NCBI GenBank assembly: GCA_015232405.1
Contig: JADFZS010000027.1
Span: 1-46,450 of the forward strand
Reading direction: 5' to 3'
DNA from: Magnetococcales bacterium
GTDB taxonomy: Bacteria; Pseudomonadota; Magnetococcia; Magnetococcales; JADFYX01
Length of the DNA: 46,450 bases
Every line of letters starts with the position of its first letter. Position 1 is the first letter of the stretch. This document shows positions 18,429 to 27,867 of this stretch, piece after piece. The notes under the pieces were generated by a model that saw only the letters and a program-made list of their open reading frames with translations, made no database searches and had not been told where the DNA came from. The translations under genes were made by a program, and so were the position numbers.

Positions 18429-21041
18429 ATGCCTTTTCGCAAGAAAAATGGTTCGTCACCGCCGTCTAATAGCGATCAAATCGAATTAACAGTTGATGCA
18501 GCATATACTCAAGCTGTTGCATTTATTGAGGCTAGTAGATTTCAAGAAGCTGATCAACTTTGCACAGCAATAATACAATCATATCCAGCCCATGTTGATG
18601 CTATTAATTTACTCGGCGTAATTGCGCAAAAAATCAACCAACACAAAATTGCAGTTGAGCAGTTTAAAAAGGCTATTGTTGTTGATAACAACAGGGCGGA
18701 TCTCTATTTTAATTTAGCTACATCCCTCCTCTCTTCAGGGTTTGAGAATGATGCGATAAAAGCTTTAGAAGTCGCCGTCGATAAAGCACCACAAAATAGT
18801 CAGATAAACAACTTTTTAGCCAGTCTTCAACAAAAACAACGGATCAAAAGGGGCAAAAACAGCCCCAACAAATTTAAAAAATTATTTCAGCAAGGTATTG
18901 CAGAGCATCAAAATGGTCAGTTAAAAAAGGCCATAGAAAGCTACAAAAACGCCTTGGGTTTAGAACCAGAGAATACAGCTCTACTTTCAAATATTGGCCT
19001 TGCTCTACACAGTTTAGGCAGAATAAATGATAGTATTGAGGCTTACCAACAGGCAATAGCAATTCAACCTGGTCACCCCCAGGCCAACTATAATCTTGGC
19101 AATATATTAAAAGAGCAAAACAACAACACAGCTGCCATAGAACATTATAAAGTTGCCATTTCAGCCCAGCCAAATTATCTAGAGGCCTATGATAACCTTG
19201 GCATTTTATTAAAAGAGCTCAGGAATTTTGATGAGGCAGTTAAATATCTAAATATGGCTTTATCAATTAAACCAGATAACAGCATAACACTTTATAATCT
19301 TGGTTCAGCCCTCTATGAACAAGGCAATATAGCAGAAGCTATTGAATGTTATAAAAAAGCTATCGTAATTGATAAGAATTATTACCAAGCACACCATAAT
19401 TTGGGGACTGCCCTACAGAGCAAAAAAGAGCTTGATCAAGCTATTGTCAGTTTTAAAAATGCCATAAGAATTAAACCTGATTATGCAAACGCATACAGTA
19501 ATATTGGCGATGTTTTAACTGAGCAAGGAAAACTGGATAAAGCAGCTGTTTATTTAGAAAAAGCCATAACAATTCAACCAACATTAGCACAAGCACATAA
19601 CAATTTAGCTGTTGTTCTCCATAAACAGGGGGATTTAGCTGCAAGTGTAGCATGTTGTCAAAAAGCCCTGGCCATAAAACCCGACTTTGCCCAAGCTTTT
19701 TTTAACATGGGTGTGGCTTTGCAAGATCAAAACAGGCTAGAAGAAGCTATTGACAGCTTTTCAAAAGCTGTGTCTCTTGAAAAAGATTATGAGGTTGCCC
19801 ATAGCAACCTTTTACTATGCCAGCAATATATTGTTGAGCAAACCTTAAACACAATTTTTGCTGTACATGATAATTGGGCCAAAAACCTACTGTCCTACGA
19901 AAAAATAGAAATTTTTAATTTTGATCATGTTGTATCAAGCAGCAAAAAGCTGCGAATTGGCTTGGTATCTTCTGATCTTGGATTGCATCCTGTGGGTTAT
20001 TTTGTTGCTGGGTTTATAAAACACCACTCAGTACAAAAATTTGCAACAGTCTGTTATTCAGATCGTAAACCAGACCAGTTAACAAACATTTTGCAGGAAT
20101 ACTCTGACAGTTGGGTAGATTCATCTTTAATGACAGATGATGATCTAGCGCAAAAAATTTATGCTGACCGTATCGATATTTTGCTTGATCTTGGAGGACA
20201 TACAGCAAAAAACAGATTAAAAGTATTTGCTAAAAGAGCTGCTCCTATCCAGATAACCTGGGCCGGTTATGTTGGTACAACTGGATTGCCCACCATGGAT
20301 TATCTAATAGCCGATAAGAACTATGTTAAAGTTGGTGAGGACCATTTATATACAGAAAAAATTATAAGGATGCCAGATACCTGGGTCTCTTACACCCCTC
20401 CTCCTTATGTTCCTACAATCAAACCAGCAAAAAAGCCTGATAGCTCTTTGCGAATTATGTTGGGTAATTTTGGAAACCCGACAAAGATCAACAGCAAAAT
20501 GCTAGAGGTTTGGGCGCAAATTCTAAAGAAAGCCCCCCAAGCTGACCTTCTGCTTATCTATAAAGGTATGGATACCCCTTACACAGTACAAAGAATAAAT
20601 TCTGTATTTGATAGCTCAGGAGTTGATCTAAGTAGGATAAACATTATAGGCCACCTTCCTCACCACCAACTATTAGATAAATATAATGAAATAGATATAG
20701 CATTGGACACTCTACCCTACTCTGGTGGTCTTACCAGTTTTGAATCATTATGGATGGGAGTCCCTGTTATAACAGCCTATGGAGATACCTTTGCAGGTCG
20801 TCACTCTGCAAGCATACTCAATGCCTTGGGACTAAACAGTTTGGTAGCCAATGATCTAACTGAATATATACAGTTGGTTGTGAATCTAAGCAAAGACCAA
20901 GAAAAACTAGCTTGTATAAAAAAAGATCTGCATAATAAATTAAAATGTTCATCTTTGTGTGACCATAAAAAATTTGCATCTGATCTTGAAAAAGAGTTTG
21001 GAAGAGTTTGGCAGGTGTGGTGCAATAACAATAATAGATAA
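18429..21041 (+). CDS. TPR-repeat O-GlcNAc-transferase-like protein (SPINDLY family)
   Basis: This protein of about 870 residues has roughly eleven TPR repeats (about 20-460). A C-terminal GT41 glycosyltransferase region (about 500-865) shows VSSDLGLHPVGYFV (with the His of the N-terminal lobe), a NPTKIN segment, LLLIYKG and SFESLWMGVPVITAYGD, all typical of O-GlcNAc transferases. It should transfer a sugar from a nucleotide donor to Ser/Thr of proteins, with the TPR superhelix selecting the target. It is soluble. The frame opens with a TTG at 18420, but the ATG at 18429 is the more ordinary start. It is a clear paralogue of the gene at 21523 (the N-termini align through EADQL and INLLGVIAQK). 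Its acceptor proteins are unknown. Confidence 0.9.
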   Translation: MPFRKKNGSSPPSNSDQIELTVDAAYTQAVAFIEASRFQEADQLCTAIIQSYPAHVDAINLLGVIAQKINQHKIAVEQFKKAIVVDNNRADLYFNLATSLLSSGFENDAIKALEVAVDKAPQNSQINNFLASLQQKQRIKRGKNSPNKFKKLFQQGIAEHQNGQLKKAIESYKNALGLEPENTALLSNIGLALHSLGRINDSIEAYQQAIAIQPGHPQANYNLGNILKEQNNNTAAIEHYKVAISAQPNYLEAYDNLGILLKELRNFDEAVKYLNMALSIKPDNSITLYNLGSALYEQGNIAEAIECYKKAIVIDKNYYQAHHNLGTALQSKKELDQAIVSFKNAIRIKPDYANAYSNIGDVLTEQGKLDKAAVYLEKAITIQPTLAQAHNNLAVVLHKQGDLAASVACCQKALAIKPDFAQAFFNMGVALQDQNRLEEAIDSFSKAVSLEKDYEVAHSNLLLCQQYIVEQTLNTIFAVHDNWAKNLLSYEKIEIFNFDHVVSSSKKLRIGLVSSDLGLHPVGYFVAGFIKHHSVQKFATVCYSDRKPDQLTNILQEYSDSWVDSSLMTDDDLAQKIYADRIDILLDLGGHTAKNRLKVFAKRAAPIQITWAGYVGTTGLPTMDYLIADKNYVKVGEDHLYTEKIIRMPDTWVSYTPPPYVPTIKPAKKPDSSLRIMLGNFGNPTKINSKMLEVWAQILKKAPQADLLLIYKGMDTPYTVQRINSVFDSSGVDLSRINIIGHLPHHQLLDKYNEIDIALDTLPYSGGLTSFESLWMGVPVITAYGDTFAGRHSASILNALGLNSLVANDLTEYIQLVVNLSKDQEKLACIKKDLHNKLKCSSLCDHKKFASDLEKEFGRVWQVWCNNNNR

Positions 21042-21062
21042 TTTATTACTGCAACATATTAT

Positions 21063-21419
21063 ATGCATATGTCTAATAATAAAGTGCAAAAACATTGGCT
21101 TATAAAAAAAGTATGGTATGGACAGCTACCTTTGTGGCAGCAGTTCTGGCTTTTTGGAGTTGCTGGAGGGTTGAGTCTACACCTTGGATTAGCAATTGTT
21201 CTTGTGGGGCTAACTGAACCACCTGAAGATTATGTTGCCAACTGGATATTGGGTTTTATAATTTTTTTAATGATTTACACCACATGGATATTTGTTGGTA
21301 TCTGGAGAAGCGCAAAACAATATAGAGGTGATAGTGATTGGGTTATCGCTGCTAAACTAGCAGTATCAGCTGGAGTAACTCTCTATGTGTTAATGTTAAT
21401 CAGGGTAATTGTTGGCTAG
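21063..21419 (+). CDS. Conserved-type small membrane protein, three spans
   Basis: This 118-residue protein has three predicted membrane segments (about 28-50, 61-82, 95-117). It has a WYGQLPLWQQFWLFG entry segment and a WRSAKQY loop, features I have seen in uncharacterised proteobacterial membrane proteins. No function is known to me. It lies 21 bases after the first TPR-transferase and 103 bases before the second, so it is probably part of that transcription unit. A second ATG at 21069 is an equally possible start. Confidence 0.7.
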   Translation: MHMSNNKVQKHWLIKKVWYGQLPLWQQFWLFGVAGGLSLHLGLAIVLVGLTEPPEDYVANWILGFIIFLMIYTTWIFVGIWRSAKQYRGDSDWVIAAKLAVSAGVTLYVLMLIRVIVG

Positions 21420-21522
21420 ACTGGCTTTGATAAAAATAAGAGCATATTAATTGACATTGTAGATGTGTATGTCAGAATGATCTGTTTTTATAAAAAACCA
21501 TATTACAATTAGTGAAATAATT

Positions 21523-24324
21523 ATGAATAATAATAATCAGGCCAAAATAGTGCAAAATGATGGTTCAGAGTTGACTATCGAAGAGGCCTACAACAAAGCA
21601 ATTGAACTAATAAAGGCTCACCGTTATAAAGAGGCTGATCAACTCCTCAGCACTCTTCTACAGATATTGCCTGAAAATGTAGAAATAATTAATTTACTTG
21701 GCGTTATAGCGCAAAAGGTGAATCGTCACGATTTGGCAATTGAGCAGTTTCAAAAAGCCATAAACATTGATGGAAGTAGAGATTTAATTTTTTATAATTT
21801 AGCCACATCATTATATCCTTTGGGACGAAAAAGTGAGGCTATAGAGATAATAAAAACAGCTATTAGGAAAAATCCTACTAGTGAGCAGTATAAAGAGTAT
21901 TTAAAAGCTATTGAAAACAACAAACTACCCCAACCAAACAGTCAAAACACAAATGACCAGGTTGAGATTTTTTTACGAAAAGGTGCTGAACTCCACAAAA
22001 CCAACCTAATAACCGAAGCAATTTATTGGTATCATAGGGTTCTTGAAGTCCAACCAAACAATACTGCAGCTTTGAGCAACCTTGGCTCCGCTTTAAGATC
22101 ACAAGGAAAGTTTGATGAAGCAATAAACTGCTATAAACAGGCTATAATAAATCAGCCAGATTTAAGCGATGCCCACTACAACCTCGCCAATATACTCAAA
22201 GAACAGGGGAGAATTGAAGAGGCTATTGAAATATACAGAAATTCTATAATTGTAAAACCTGACTTTGCCCAGGCTCACTTAAATCTTGGAGCTGCCTTAA
22301 AAGAGCAAGGTAGAGTTGATGAGGCGATTTCAAGTTTCAAAAAAGCTGTCGCCCTCAAACCAGACTTTTGTACAGCACACTATAATCTTGGAAATAGTTT
22401 TAAAGAGCAAGGCAATCTTGATGAGGCAGTTGATAGCTATAATAACGCTCTGTCCATCGAACCAAACTTTGCCCATGCTCTTTGTAACCTTGGTGCTGTT
22501 TTACGTGACCAGGGCAAGCTGGATAATGCTTTGGCCTGCTTAAATAAAGCGGTATCCATAAAACCTGACTATTTTGATGCCCATATCAACCTTGGTAACA
22601 GCCTAAAGGAGCTGGGACAACTAGATGATGCTGCTAAAAGTCTGCAAAATGCTATCACAATAAACCCCAATTCAGCTTTGGCTCATTGCAACCTTGGTGT
22701 CATACTGCTTAAGCAAGGCAAACATGATAAAGCAACAACAAGCCTACAAAAAGCCATAGAGATACAACCAGATTATGCTGAAGCACTATGTAACCTTGGT
22801 GTAGCTTTTAAAGAGCAGGGTCAATTAAATGAGGCGATCAACTATTACCACAAAGCCACTACCGTACAACCCAATTTTAGTGAAGCTCATTTTAATTTAG
22901 GCAATTTGTTAAGCAGCCAAACCAGACTTGAAGATGCTGCCGTCTGCTACAACAATGCCATAACAATTAACCCCAACTATGCAGAGGCATATAGCAACCT
23001 TGCCGCAGTTTTAAAATCCCAAGGCAATATAAATGAAGCTCTGTTCTGTTATCAAAAAGCGGTGTCTATTAAGCCCAACTTCCAGGAAGCACACAGCAAT
23101 TTCTTGTTATGTTTGCAATATTCCAAGGTAAATTCAAAACATATTCTTGATCATCATAAGATGTGGGGCAAAAACCATACGCAGCACCTTGCAAAATGTA
23201 CTCACACTCTTCCAAAAAGTGATGATGTAAATAAACAGTTACATATAGGTTTTGTATCAGGAGATTTTCACAAACATTCTGTCAGCTATTTTGTCGAATC
23301 CATCTTTCAATCTTTAAACAAAAAGAAATTTCTCATCCACTGCTACTACAACTCTAATATAGAGGATAATGTAACCGAACAACTGCAAACCCATGTTGAT
23401 AAATGGCGCAACATATTTGCTAAAAATGATGAGACAGTCGTAGAGCTGGTGAGGTCGGACAAAATAGATATTTTGGTTGATCTATCTGGTCATACAAAAA
23501 ATAATAGACTATTGCTATTTGCCAGAAAGCCAGCTCCTATTCAGGTGACATATTTGGGTTATCCCAACACCACAGGACTGGATGTTATGGATTATCGCAT
23601 TACCGACGAAATTGCCGATCCACAAGGCGAGGCCGAGCAGTTCTGTGTTGAAAATCTTGTGCGACTAAAAAATGGATTTCTATGCTACTCACCACCATCA
23701 CAAACACCAGATGTCGCCCCTCTTAGTTTAAAAACAAATGGTTATGTCACTTTTGTCAGTTTTAATAATTTGGCAAAAATATCTGCCGAAGTTGTTAAAA
23801 CCTGGGCTAAAATTCTCAACGAAGTACCAGATTCCAAACTGCTGATTAAAAACAACTCTCTGGGATGTCCATCTGTCAAAAACCGTTATATATCCCTTTT
23901 TGAACAGGAATCCATAGATGCCTCTCGCCTGATATTGCTTCCTAGAGTTGAAGATGTTGAAGACCATTTATCTACTTACGCAAAAGGTGATATCGCTCTT
24001 GATCCTTTTCCCTACAACGGCACGACAACAACATGTGAAGCTTTGTGGATGGGAGTACCAGTAATAGCTTTACGAGGGGAGCGTCATAGCGGACGAGTCA
24101 CAGCTAGCATCCTTACCCAAGTTGGCTTGGAAGAGCATATAGCTGAAAATGTAGATGAGTATATTGAAAAAGCTGTTGTGCTTGCCAATGATCATTCCAA
24201 ATTAAAAAAATATCGCAAAAAGTTACGCTCAAAAATTAAAAAATCTTCACTATGTGATGGTAAAGAGTTTAGCAAAAACATGGCTTCAGCTTTTCGTGAC
24301 ATGTGGAAAAAATGGTGCGAGTAA
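21523..24324 (+). CDS. TPR-repeat O-GlcNAc-transferase-like protein (SPINDLY family)
   Basis: This 933-residue paralogue of the gene at 18429 has a longer TPR array (about 13-14 repeats, residues 15-530). The GT41 region (about 560-930) shows VSGDFHKHSVSYFV, NNLAKIS, LLIKN and TCEALWMGVPVIALRGERHSGR. The gene duplication is plain from matching N-terminal TPRs and shared repeat spacing. It likely modifies proteins with a sugar such as GlcNAc. Several adjacent repeats are near-identical (phrases such as LGAALKEQG and SIKPDF recur), a sign of recent repeat expansion. The ribosome site is weak. It is soluble; targets are unknown. Confidence 0.92.
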   Translation: MNNNNQAKIVQNDGSELTIEEAYNKAIELIKAHRYKEADQLLSTLLQILPENVEIINLLGVIAQKVNRHDLAIEQFQKAINIDGSRDLIFYNLATSLYPLGRKSEAIEIIKTAIRKNPTSEQYKEYLKAIENNKLPQPNSQNTNDQVEIFLRKGAELHKTNLITEAIYWYHRVLEVQPNNTAALSNLGSALRSQGKFDEAINCYKQAIINQPDLSDAHYNLANILKEQGRIEEAIEIYRNSIIVKPDFAQAHLNLGAALKEQGRVDEAISSFKKAVALKPDFCTAHYNLGNSFKEQGNLDEAVDSYNNALSIEPNFAHALCNLGAVLRDQGKLDNALACLNKAVSIKPDYFDAHINLGNSLKELGQLDDAAKSLQNAITINPNSALAHCNLGVILLKQGKHDKATTSLQKAIEIQPDYAEALCNLGVAFKEQGQLNEAINYYHKATTVQPNFSEAHFNLGNLLSSQTRLEDAAVCYNNAITINPNYAEAYSNLAAVLKSQGNINEALFCYQKAVSIKPNFQEAHSNFLLCLQYSKVNSKHILDHHKMWGKNHTQHLAKCTHTLPKSDDVNKQLHIGFVSGDFHKHSVSYFVESIFQSLNKKKFLIHCYYNSNIEDNVTEQLQTHVDKWRNIFAKNDETVVELVRSDKIDILVDLSGHTKNNRLLLFARKPAPIQVTYLGYPNTTGLDVMDYRITDEIADPQGEAEQFCVENLVRLKNGFLCYSPPSQTPDVAPLSLKTNGYVTFVSFNNLAKISAEVVKTWAKILNEVPDSKLLIKNNSLGCPSVKNRYISLFEQESIDASRLILLPRVEDVEDHLSTYAKGDIALDPFPYNGTTTTCEALWMGVPVIALRGERHSGRVTASILTQVGLEEHIAENVDEYIEKAVVLANDHSKLKKYRKKLRSKIKKSSLCDGKEFSKNMASAFRDMWKKWCE

Positions 24325-24435
24325 TCTGAGTTTCAATAAAGCACAATAATTTAAAGTTCAAGCACTTAGAACATTTTTTCGACATATTTAACGAGCTCCT
24401 ATTTTAACGTAAATCAGGGTTTTTAGATATCACCA

Positions 24436-24450
24436 TGGCATAGTTCCTGC
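24436..24450 (+). promoter_or_regulatory. Putative sigma-54 (-24/-12) promoter
   Basis: TGGCATAGTTCCTGC has GG at 24437-24438 and GC at 24449-24450, ten bases apart, matching the sigma-54 -24/-12 spacing. A transcript would begin near 24462, giving a leader of about 34 bases before the ATG at 24496. It would drive the small gene and the CgeB-like transferase. Only the sequence match supports it. Confidence 0.45.
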
Positions 24451-24495
24451 TCTGTATTCTTGCCTGTCATAAACAGCAAGTAAGAGGTTATATCA

Positions 24496-24687
24496 ATGGC
24501 AACTATTAAGGTTGGTAAAAATGCTAAGGGATATTTTCTAAGTCACAATGGAATTGTTTATATGGAAGCAATGACTCAAAAACTGGTCAAGGAACTTGTG
24601 CCTGACTTTGTTAAAAAAGATATTGTTGTTCAGTCAAAGATGAAAAAAGAGAATAAAGAGCCTATTGTAAGTGAATTTTATATTTAG
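24496..24687 (+). CDS. Small hypothetical protein
   Basis: This 63-residue soluble, basic protein has an N-terminal beta-rich half (KVGKNAKGYFLSHNG) and a lysine-rich tail. I do not recognise the family. A Shine-Dalgarno-like AAGAGG precedes the ATG by ten bases and a sigma-54-like promoter lies just upstream. It ends eight bases before the CgeB-like transferase, so the two are probably coupled. Its size and position parallel the small ORFs in front of the other two transferases, though it shares no visible sequence with them. Confidence 0.6.
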   Translation: MATIKVGKNAKGYFLSHNGIVYMEAMTQKLVKELVPDFVKKDIVVQSKMKKENKEPIVSEFYI

Positions 24688-24695
24688 AGCTTAAT

Positions 24696-26690
24696 ATGTC
24701 TAAACCAAGTAGTGAACTTCAAAATGCCAAGATTGTTCAGGAGTTGATTGATAAGGCAGTCGCACTATATGAACAATCTGATTTTGCCAGTTCACTACAG
24801 ATATTAGAATCGGTTATAAAAAAAACACCCAACGATGCAGAACTACATTATCTGTGTGGGTTGACATCAAGAGCTTTAAATCTCAATGACAGATGTATTG
24901 AGCACTCTTCAAAAGCTGTACAGTTACAGCCAGATAACCATAACTATTTAAATTTATTAGCTGACGCTCTTATTGGTAGCGATCAAGTAGAACTTGCTAA
25001 AAAACTTTATTTAAAGAGTATACAAGCAAAACCAGATCTCCTTGAATCCTATCTTAAACTATACAAAACCTACCTTTGCGAACAACAGTTTAATGAAGCA
25101 ATAAACCTTTTAAATAGTGGTCTGCAACATAACCCTGACAACCCAAAGCTTTATGCTGGAATTAGTGAGATTTTTAAAGGGATGAACCTGTACACCCTTG
25201 AAAATTATTACACAACCCTGACAAACCACTTTTCTCCAGAGTTTAAAACAGCAAAAGAACAAACAGTTCAAAACACTTTTTTTATTGATCCCCAAAAGGC
25301 AATATCAACCGCAAATAAACAAAATCGAATTGCTTATAGTAAAGCAGCTTTTCGCCCCCAACTCTGTTATTTTCTTGGGAAAAACCCCAACATAGAATTA
25401 CCCATTAATTTAATTCAGGTTGACCCTGATAGTTTAATAGATTTTTTTACCACAACCATATTTGATTTAAAAATTGATATAGATTTTGATCCAAACTCAC
25501 CAGAAGAAAAAGAGCAAGCTTATCAAATTGCCGCAGCATTGGGACAAGCAAATGCTAAACGCAAACAGTTAATTGATTTATATAAAGATAAATGTCAAAA
25601 ACAAAAACCGGTGTTTATTGCCAACAAACCAATGCGTGTCATGATAGCATCCTCAAAATTGACAACCGTTATGCAGTATAATTCTAGAGATCTTGCCAAA
25701 GGCTTTCGCAAAAATGGCTGTGATGTACTTTTTCTAATTGAGGAAGATGTAAGAGAACTACTTGGTCAATTTCAATTTTGCAAAAAACAGTCGGAATTTG
25801 TTCCACACATTATAGTTCACATAAACCACCTAAATAACAACCATATCCACCCAGATACCTTCAATGTTAGCTGGTGGCAAGATACTATGCCGCAGATTGT
25901 AGAGGGTCGGCAAATTATGTGGCGTAAGCGTGATCTTGTGTTCTCTATTGATAAAAATCTAGACCAGTTTTTACAACAGTGTGGGGCTAAAAAAGTATTG
26001 AGACAAGGTTTCTGTTATGATGAGGATATCTTTAACAATAAACATGTTAAAAGAAAAAACAAGGTTGTTATCATTGCCTCTTCATACAGAGATTTTACAA
26101 CCGACACTCCCAAGGCCAAAAAGCTGGTGGATGAGTTGACCGCTCATTTTTGTGCTGGTAAATCCATGACAGACCAACATTTAATGCAGTTTAGTCAATC
26201 ATCTGGTTTTACAAAAGATAAAATACTATTCCGCTTCTGGTCTTATGTTGTACGAGATAAATCAGTGGAGTGGCTATGTGAACTATCTGATAAAATTGAG
26301 GTTGAGGTATATGGTCGTTATTGGGATAAAAACCCCATAGTAGCACCATTTTATAAGGGTGAGTTACCCCATGGCCCAGCAGTAGCAGATGTCTATAACT
26401 CCGCCAAGTACACCCTTTCACCCCACCCATTTGACCTTGGCAGCCAAAGATTGGTAGAAGCAAGTGCCTGTGGGACCATACCAATAGTATATGACTGCAG
26501 AAAGCCCAGCCAGGATATCAAATGGCAAAAATCATGTTTGTGGTATAAAAGCAAAAAGGAGATGGAGCAGTGTTTTACCAAGGTACCATCAGATAGTGTG
26601 GATAAAATTTGCGCTGAGAAAAGCTACTCCAACTTTGCCAAGAGTGTTCTAGATATTATTGATAAACAGTTATCAGAAGATTCCTCTTAA
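24696..26690 (+). CDS. TPR-repeat glycosyltransferase, CgeB/GT1-like
   Basis: This 664-residue protein has an N-terminal TPR part (about 8-180) and a C-terminal glycosyltransferase (about 310-655). The latter resembles CgeB/Glyco_trans_1_2 proteins: SWWQDTMP, FSIDKNLDQFL, SSYRDF and the nucleotide-sugar end motif SPHPFDLGSQRLVEASACG with an invariant Glu. It is not of the GT41 type, so it probably uses a different sugar or acceptor from the two neighbouring TPR transferases. It is soluble. A middle section (about 180-300) is unrecognised. It ends 30 bases from the convergent FecR gene. Confidence 0.88.
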   Translation: MSKPSSELQNAKIVQELIDKAVALYEQSDFASSLQILESVIKKTPNDAELHYLCGLTSRALNLNDRCIEHSSKAVQLQPDNHNYLNLLADALIGSDQVELAKKLYLKSIQAKPDLLESYLKLYKTYLCEQQFNEAINLLNSGLQHNPDNPKLYAGISEIFKGMNLYTLENYYTTLTNHFSPEFKTAKEQTVQNTFFIDPQKAISTANKQNRIAYSKAAFRPQLCYFLGKNPNIELPINLIQVDPDSLIDFFTTTIFDLKIDIDFDPNSPEEKEQAYQIAAALGQANAKRKQLIDLYKDKCQKQKPVFIANKPMRVMIASSKLTTVMQYNSRDLAKGFRKNGCDVLFLIEEDVRELLGQFQFCKKQSEFVPHIIVHINHLNNNHIHPDTFNVSWWQDTMPQIVEGRQIMWRKRDLVFSIDKNLDQFLQQCGAKKVLRQGFCYDEDIFNNKHVKRKNKVVIIASSYRDFTTDTPKAKKLVDELTAHFCAGKSMTDQHLMQFSQSSGFTKDKILFRFWSYVVRDKSVEWLCELSDKIEVEVYGRYWDKNPIVAPFYKGELPHGPAVADVYNSAKYTLSPHPFDLGSQRLVEASACGTIPIVYDCRKPSQDIKWQKSCLWYKSKKEMEQCFTKVPSDSVDKICAEKSYSNFAKSVLDIIDKQLSEDSS

Positions 26691-26720
26691 TACAGATCAT
26701 CTCACCTCAAAAGCTCTTAC

Positions 26721-27839
26721 TTATTGTTTTTTAAGAAAATTATATTTAATGGTTTTTGCAAGTTTACCATTTGGATACTCTTTTATATATCTGTTAAATA
26801 ATCTATTAGCCCCTTCTAGATCTCCTTGAGCTTGGAGAAGCAGGGCATAATGAAACAGTGTCACCTCATAGTATGGAGAGTGGGGATAGTTATCTAGAAT
26901 ACTCTGATAATGATAGGCTGCTTCATCATAAGCTTTTAAAAACCGAGCGTTTACATTGGCAATAAGGCTAGAAATCTCTGCATGTTTATCACTATTTTTG
27001 CTTATTGATTGCGCCATCAACAACATGGTTATAGCATCATAATAGCTACCAGAATCAACCAAATAGCTTGAATAATTAATATAAAAACGGGCTAAAATTT
27101 CGCCATAATTTTGTCGCTTTTTAAGGCTCGTGGCACTATCCATGGATGTAGCTGCCAAAATTCTTTGCTCTACCTCTTGTAAACCTTTGCGACCTTTTAT
27201 GGCGATTGGGGTAATTAGACGACGCTTGCCAATATTTGCAGTCATCTCTCCAGGGGTCAATATATGTTGAGAATCACCACCTGTAACCTTTATAGTGCCG
27301 CTTTTCAAAAAGAATGTACTGACATTTTTATCGACAACTGCCATCAACTCCGTACCACGAATACTCACTCCGGCTGTGGGAGACTCCACCACAAACACCG
27401 CTTTTTTCTTGAGTGGGTCCACAGATGCCCAAAGAGTTCCACTTAATAGTTCTGTATTATTGGTAGGTTGCTTTTTTTTCCCTTTATTCAAAATTGACCG
27501 TTTTAAACGTAAGGAACTTTTCTCACCAAGTTTAAAATCTGCACCATCTTTAAAACGGATATAAAGCCTTGAGTTTGTTAACGTTTTTATTTTATCACCA
27601 CTGTAAAGCTTCTGCCCTTCTTTGGCTGGCTGCATTTTTTTCCAACCTTTGGAAATCCTTACATCACCGACAATCTTCTCTATGTTACCCAGCAATGTTC
27701 TGCTTGCCATGCTCTGACTTACAGGAAAAAATGATAACAGAGCGACAAGAAATATTAAGATATAGACCCTATTAAATAAATTAGGTCTATATTTTAAGGC
27801 AGTTTTAACTGGTCGCAATTTAGTTACTATTTTGTCCAT
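26721..27839 (-). CDS. FecR-domain periplasmic protein with TPR tail
   Basis: In this 372-residue protein a single N-terminal membrane segment or signal (about 25-45) leads to a FecR-type domain (about 50-205, with GDVRISKGWKKMQPAKEG and GVSIRGTELMAVVD). A C-terminal helical TPR or YbgF-like part (about 245-370) follows. FecR domains of this stand-alone type occur in periplasmic proteins of many Gram-negatives and are not proof of iron regulation. It is the last gene on the minus strand of the envelope cluster, 28 bases after the LPP20-like gene, so it is probably in the same operon. Other possibilities are peptidoglycan or matrix binding. Confidence 0.85.
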   Translation of the reverse strand: MDKIVTKLRPVKTALKYRPNLFNRVYILIFLVALLSFFPVSQSMASRTLLGNIEKIVGDVRISKGWKKMQPAKEGQKLYSGDKIKTLTNSRLYIRFKDGADFKLGEKSSLRLKRSILNKGKKKQPTNNTELLSGTLWASVDPLKKKAVFVVESPTAGVSIRGTELMAVVDKNVSTFFLKSGTIKVTGGDSQHILTPGEMTANIGKRRLITPIAIKGRKGLQEVEQRILAATSMDSATSLKKRQNYGEILARFYINYSSYLVDSGSYYDAITMLLMAQSISKNSDKHAEISSLIANVNARFLKAYDEAAYHYQSILDNYPHSPYYEVTLFHYALLLQAQGDLEGANRLFNRYIKEYPNGKLAKTIKYNFLKKQ

Positions 27840-27867
27840 TTGCCAAACTCATCCATTAGGTAATTAA

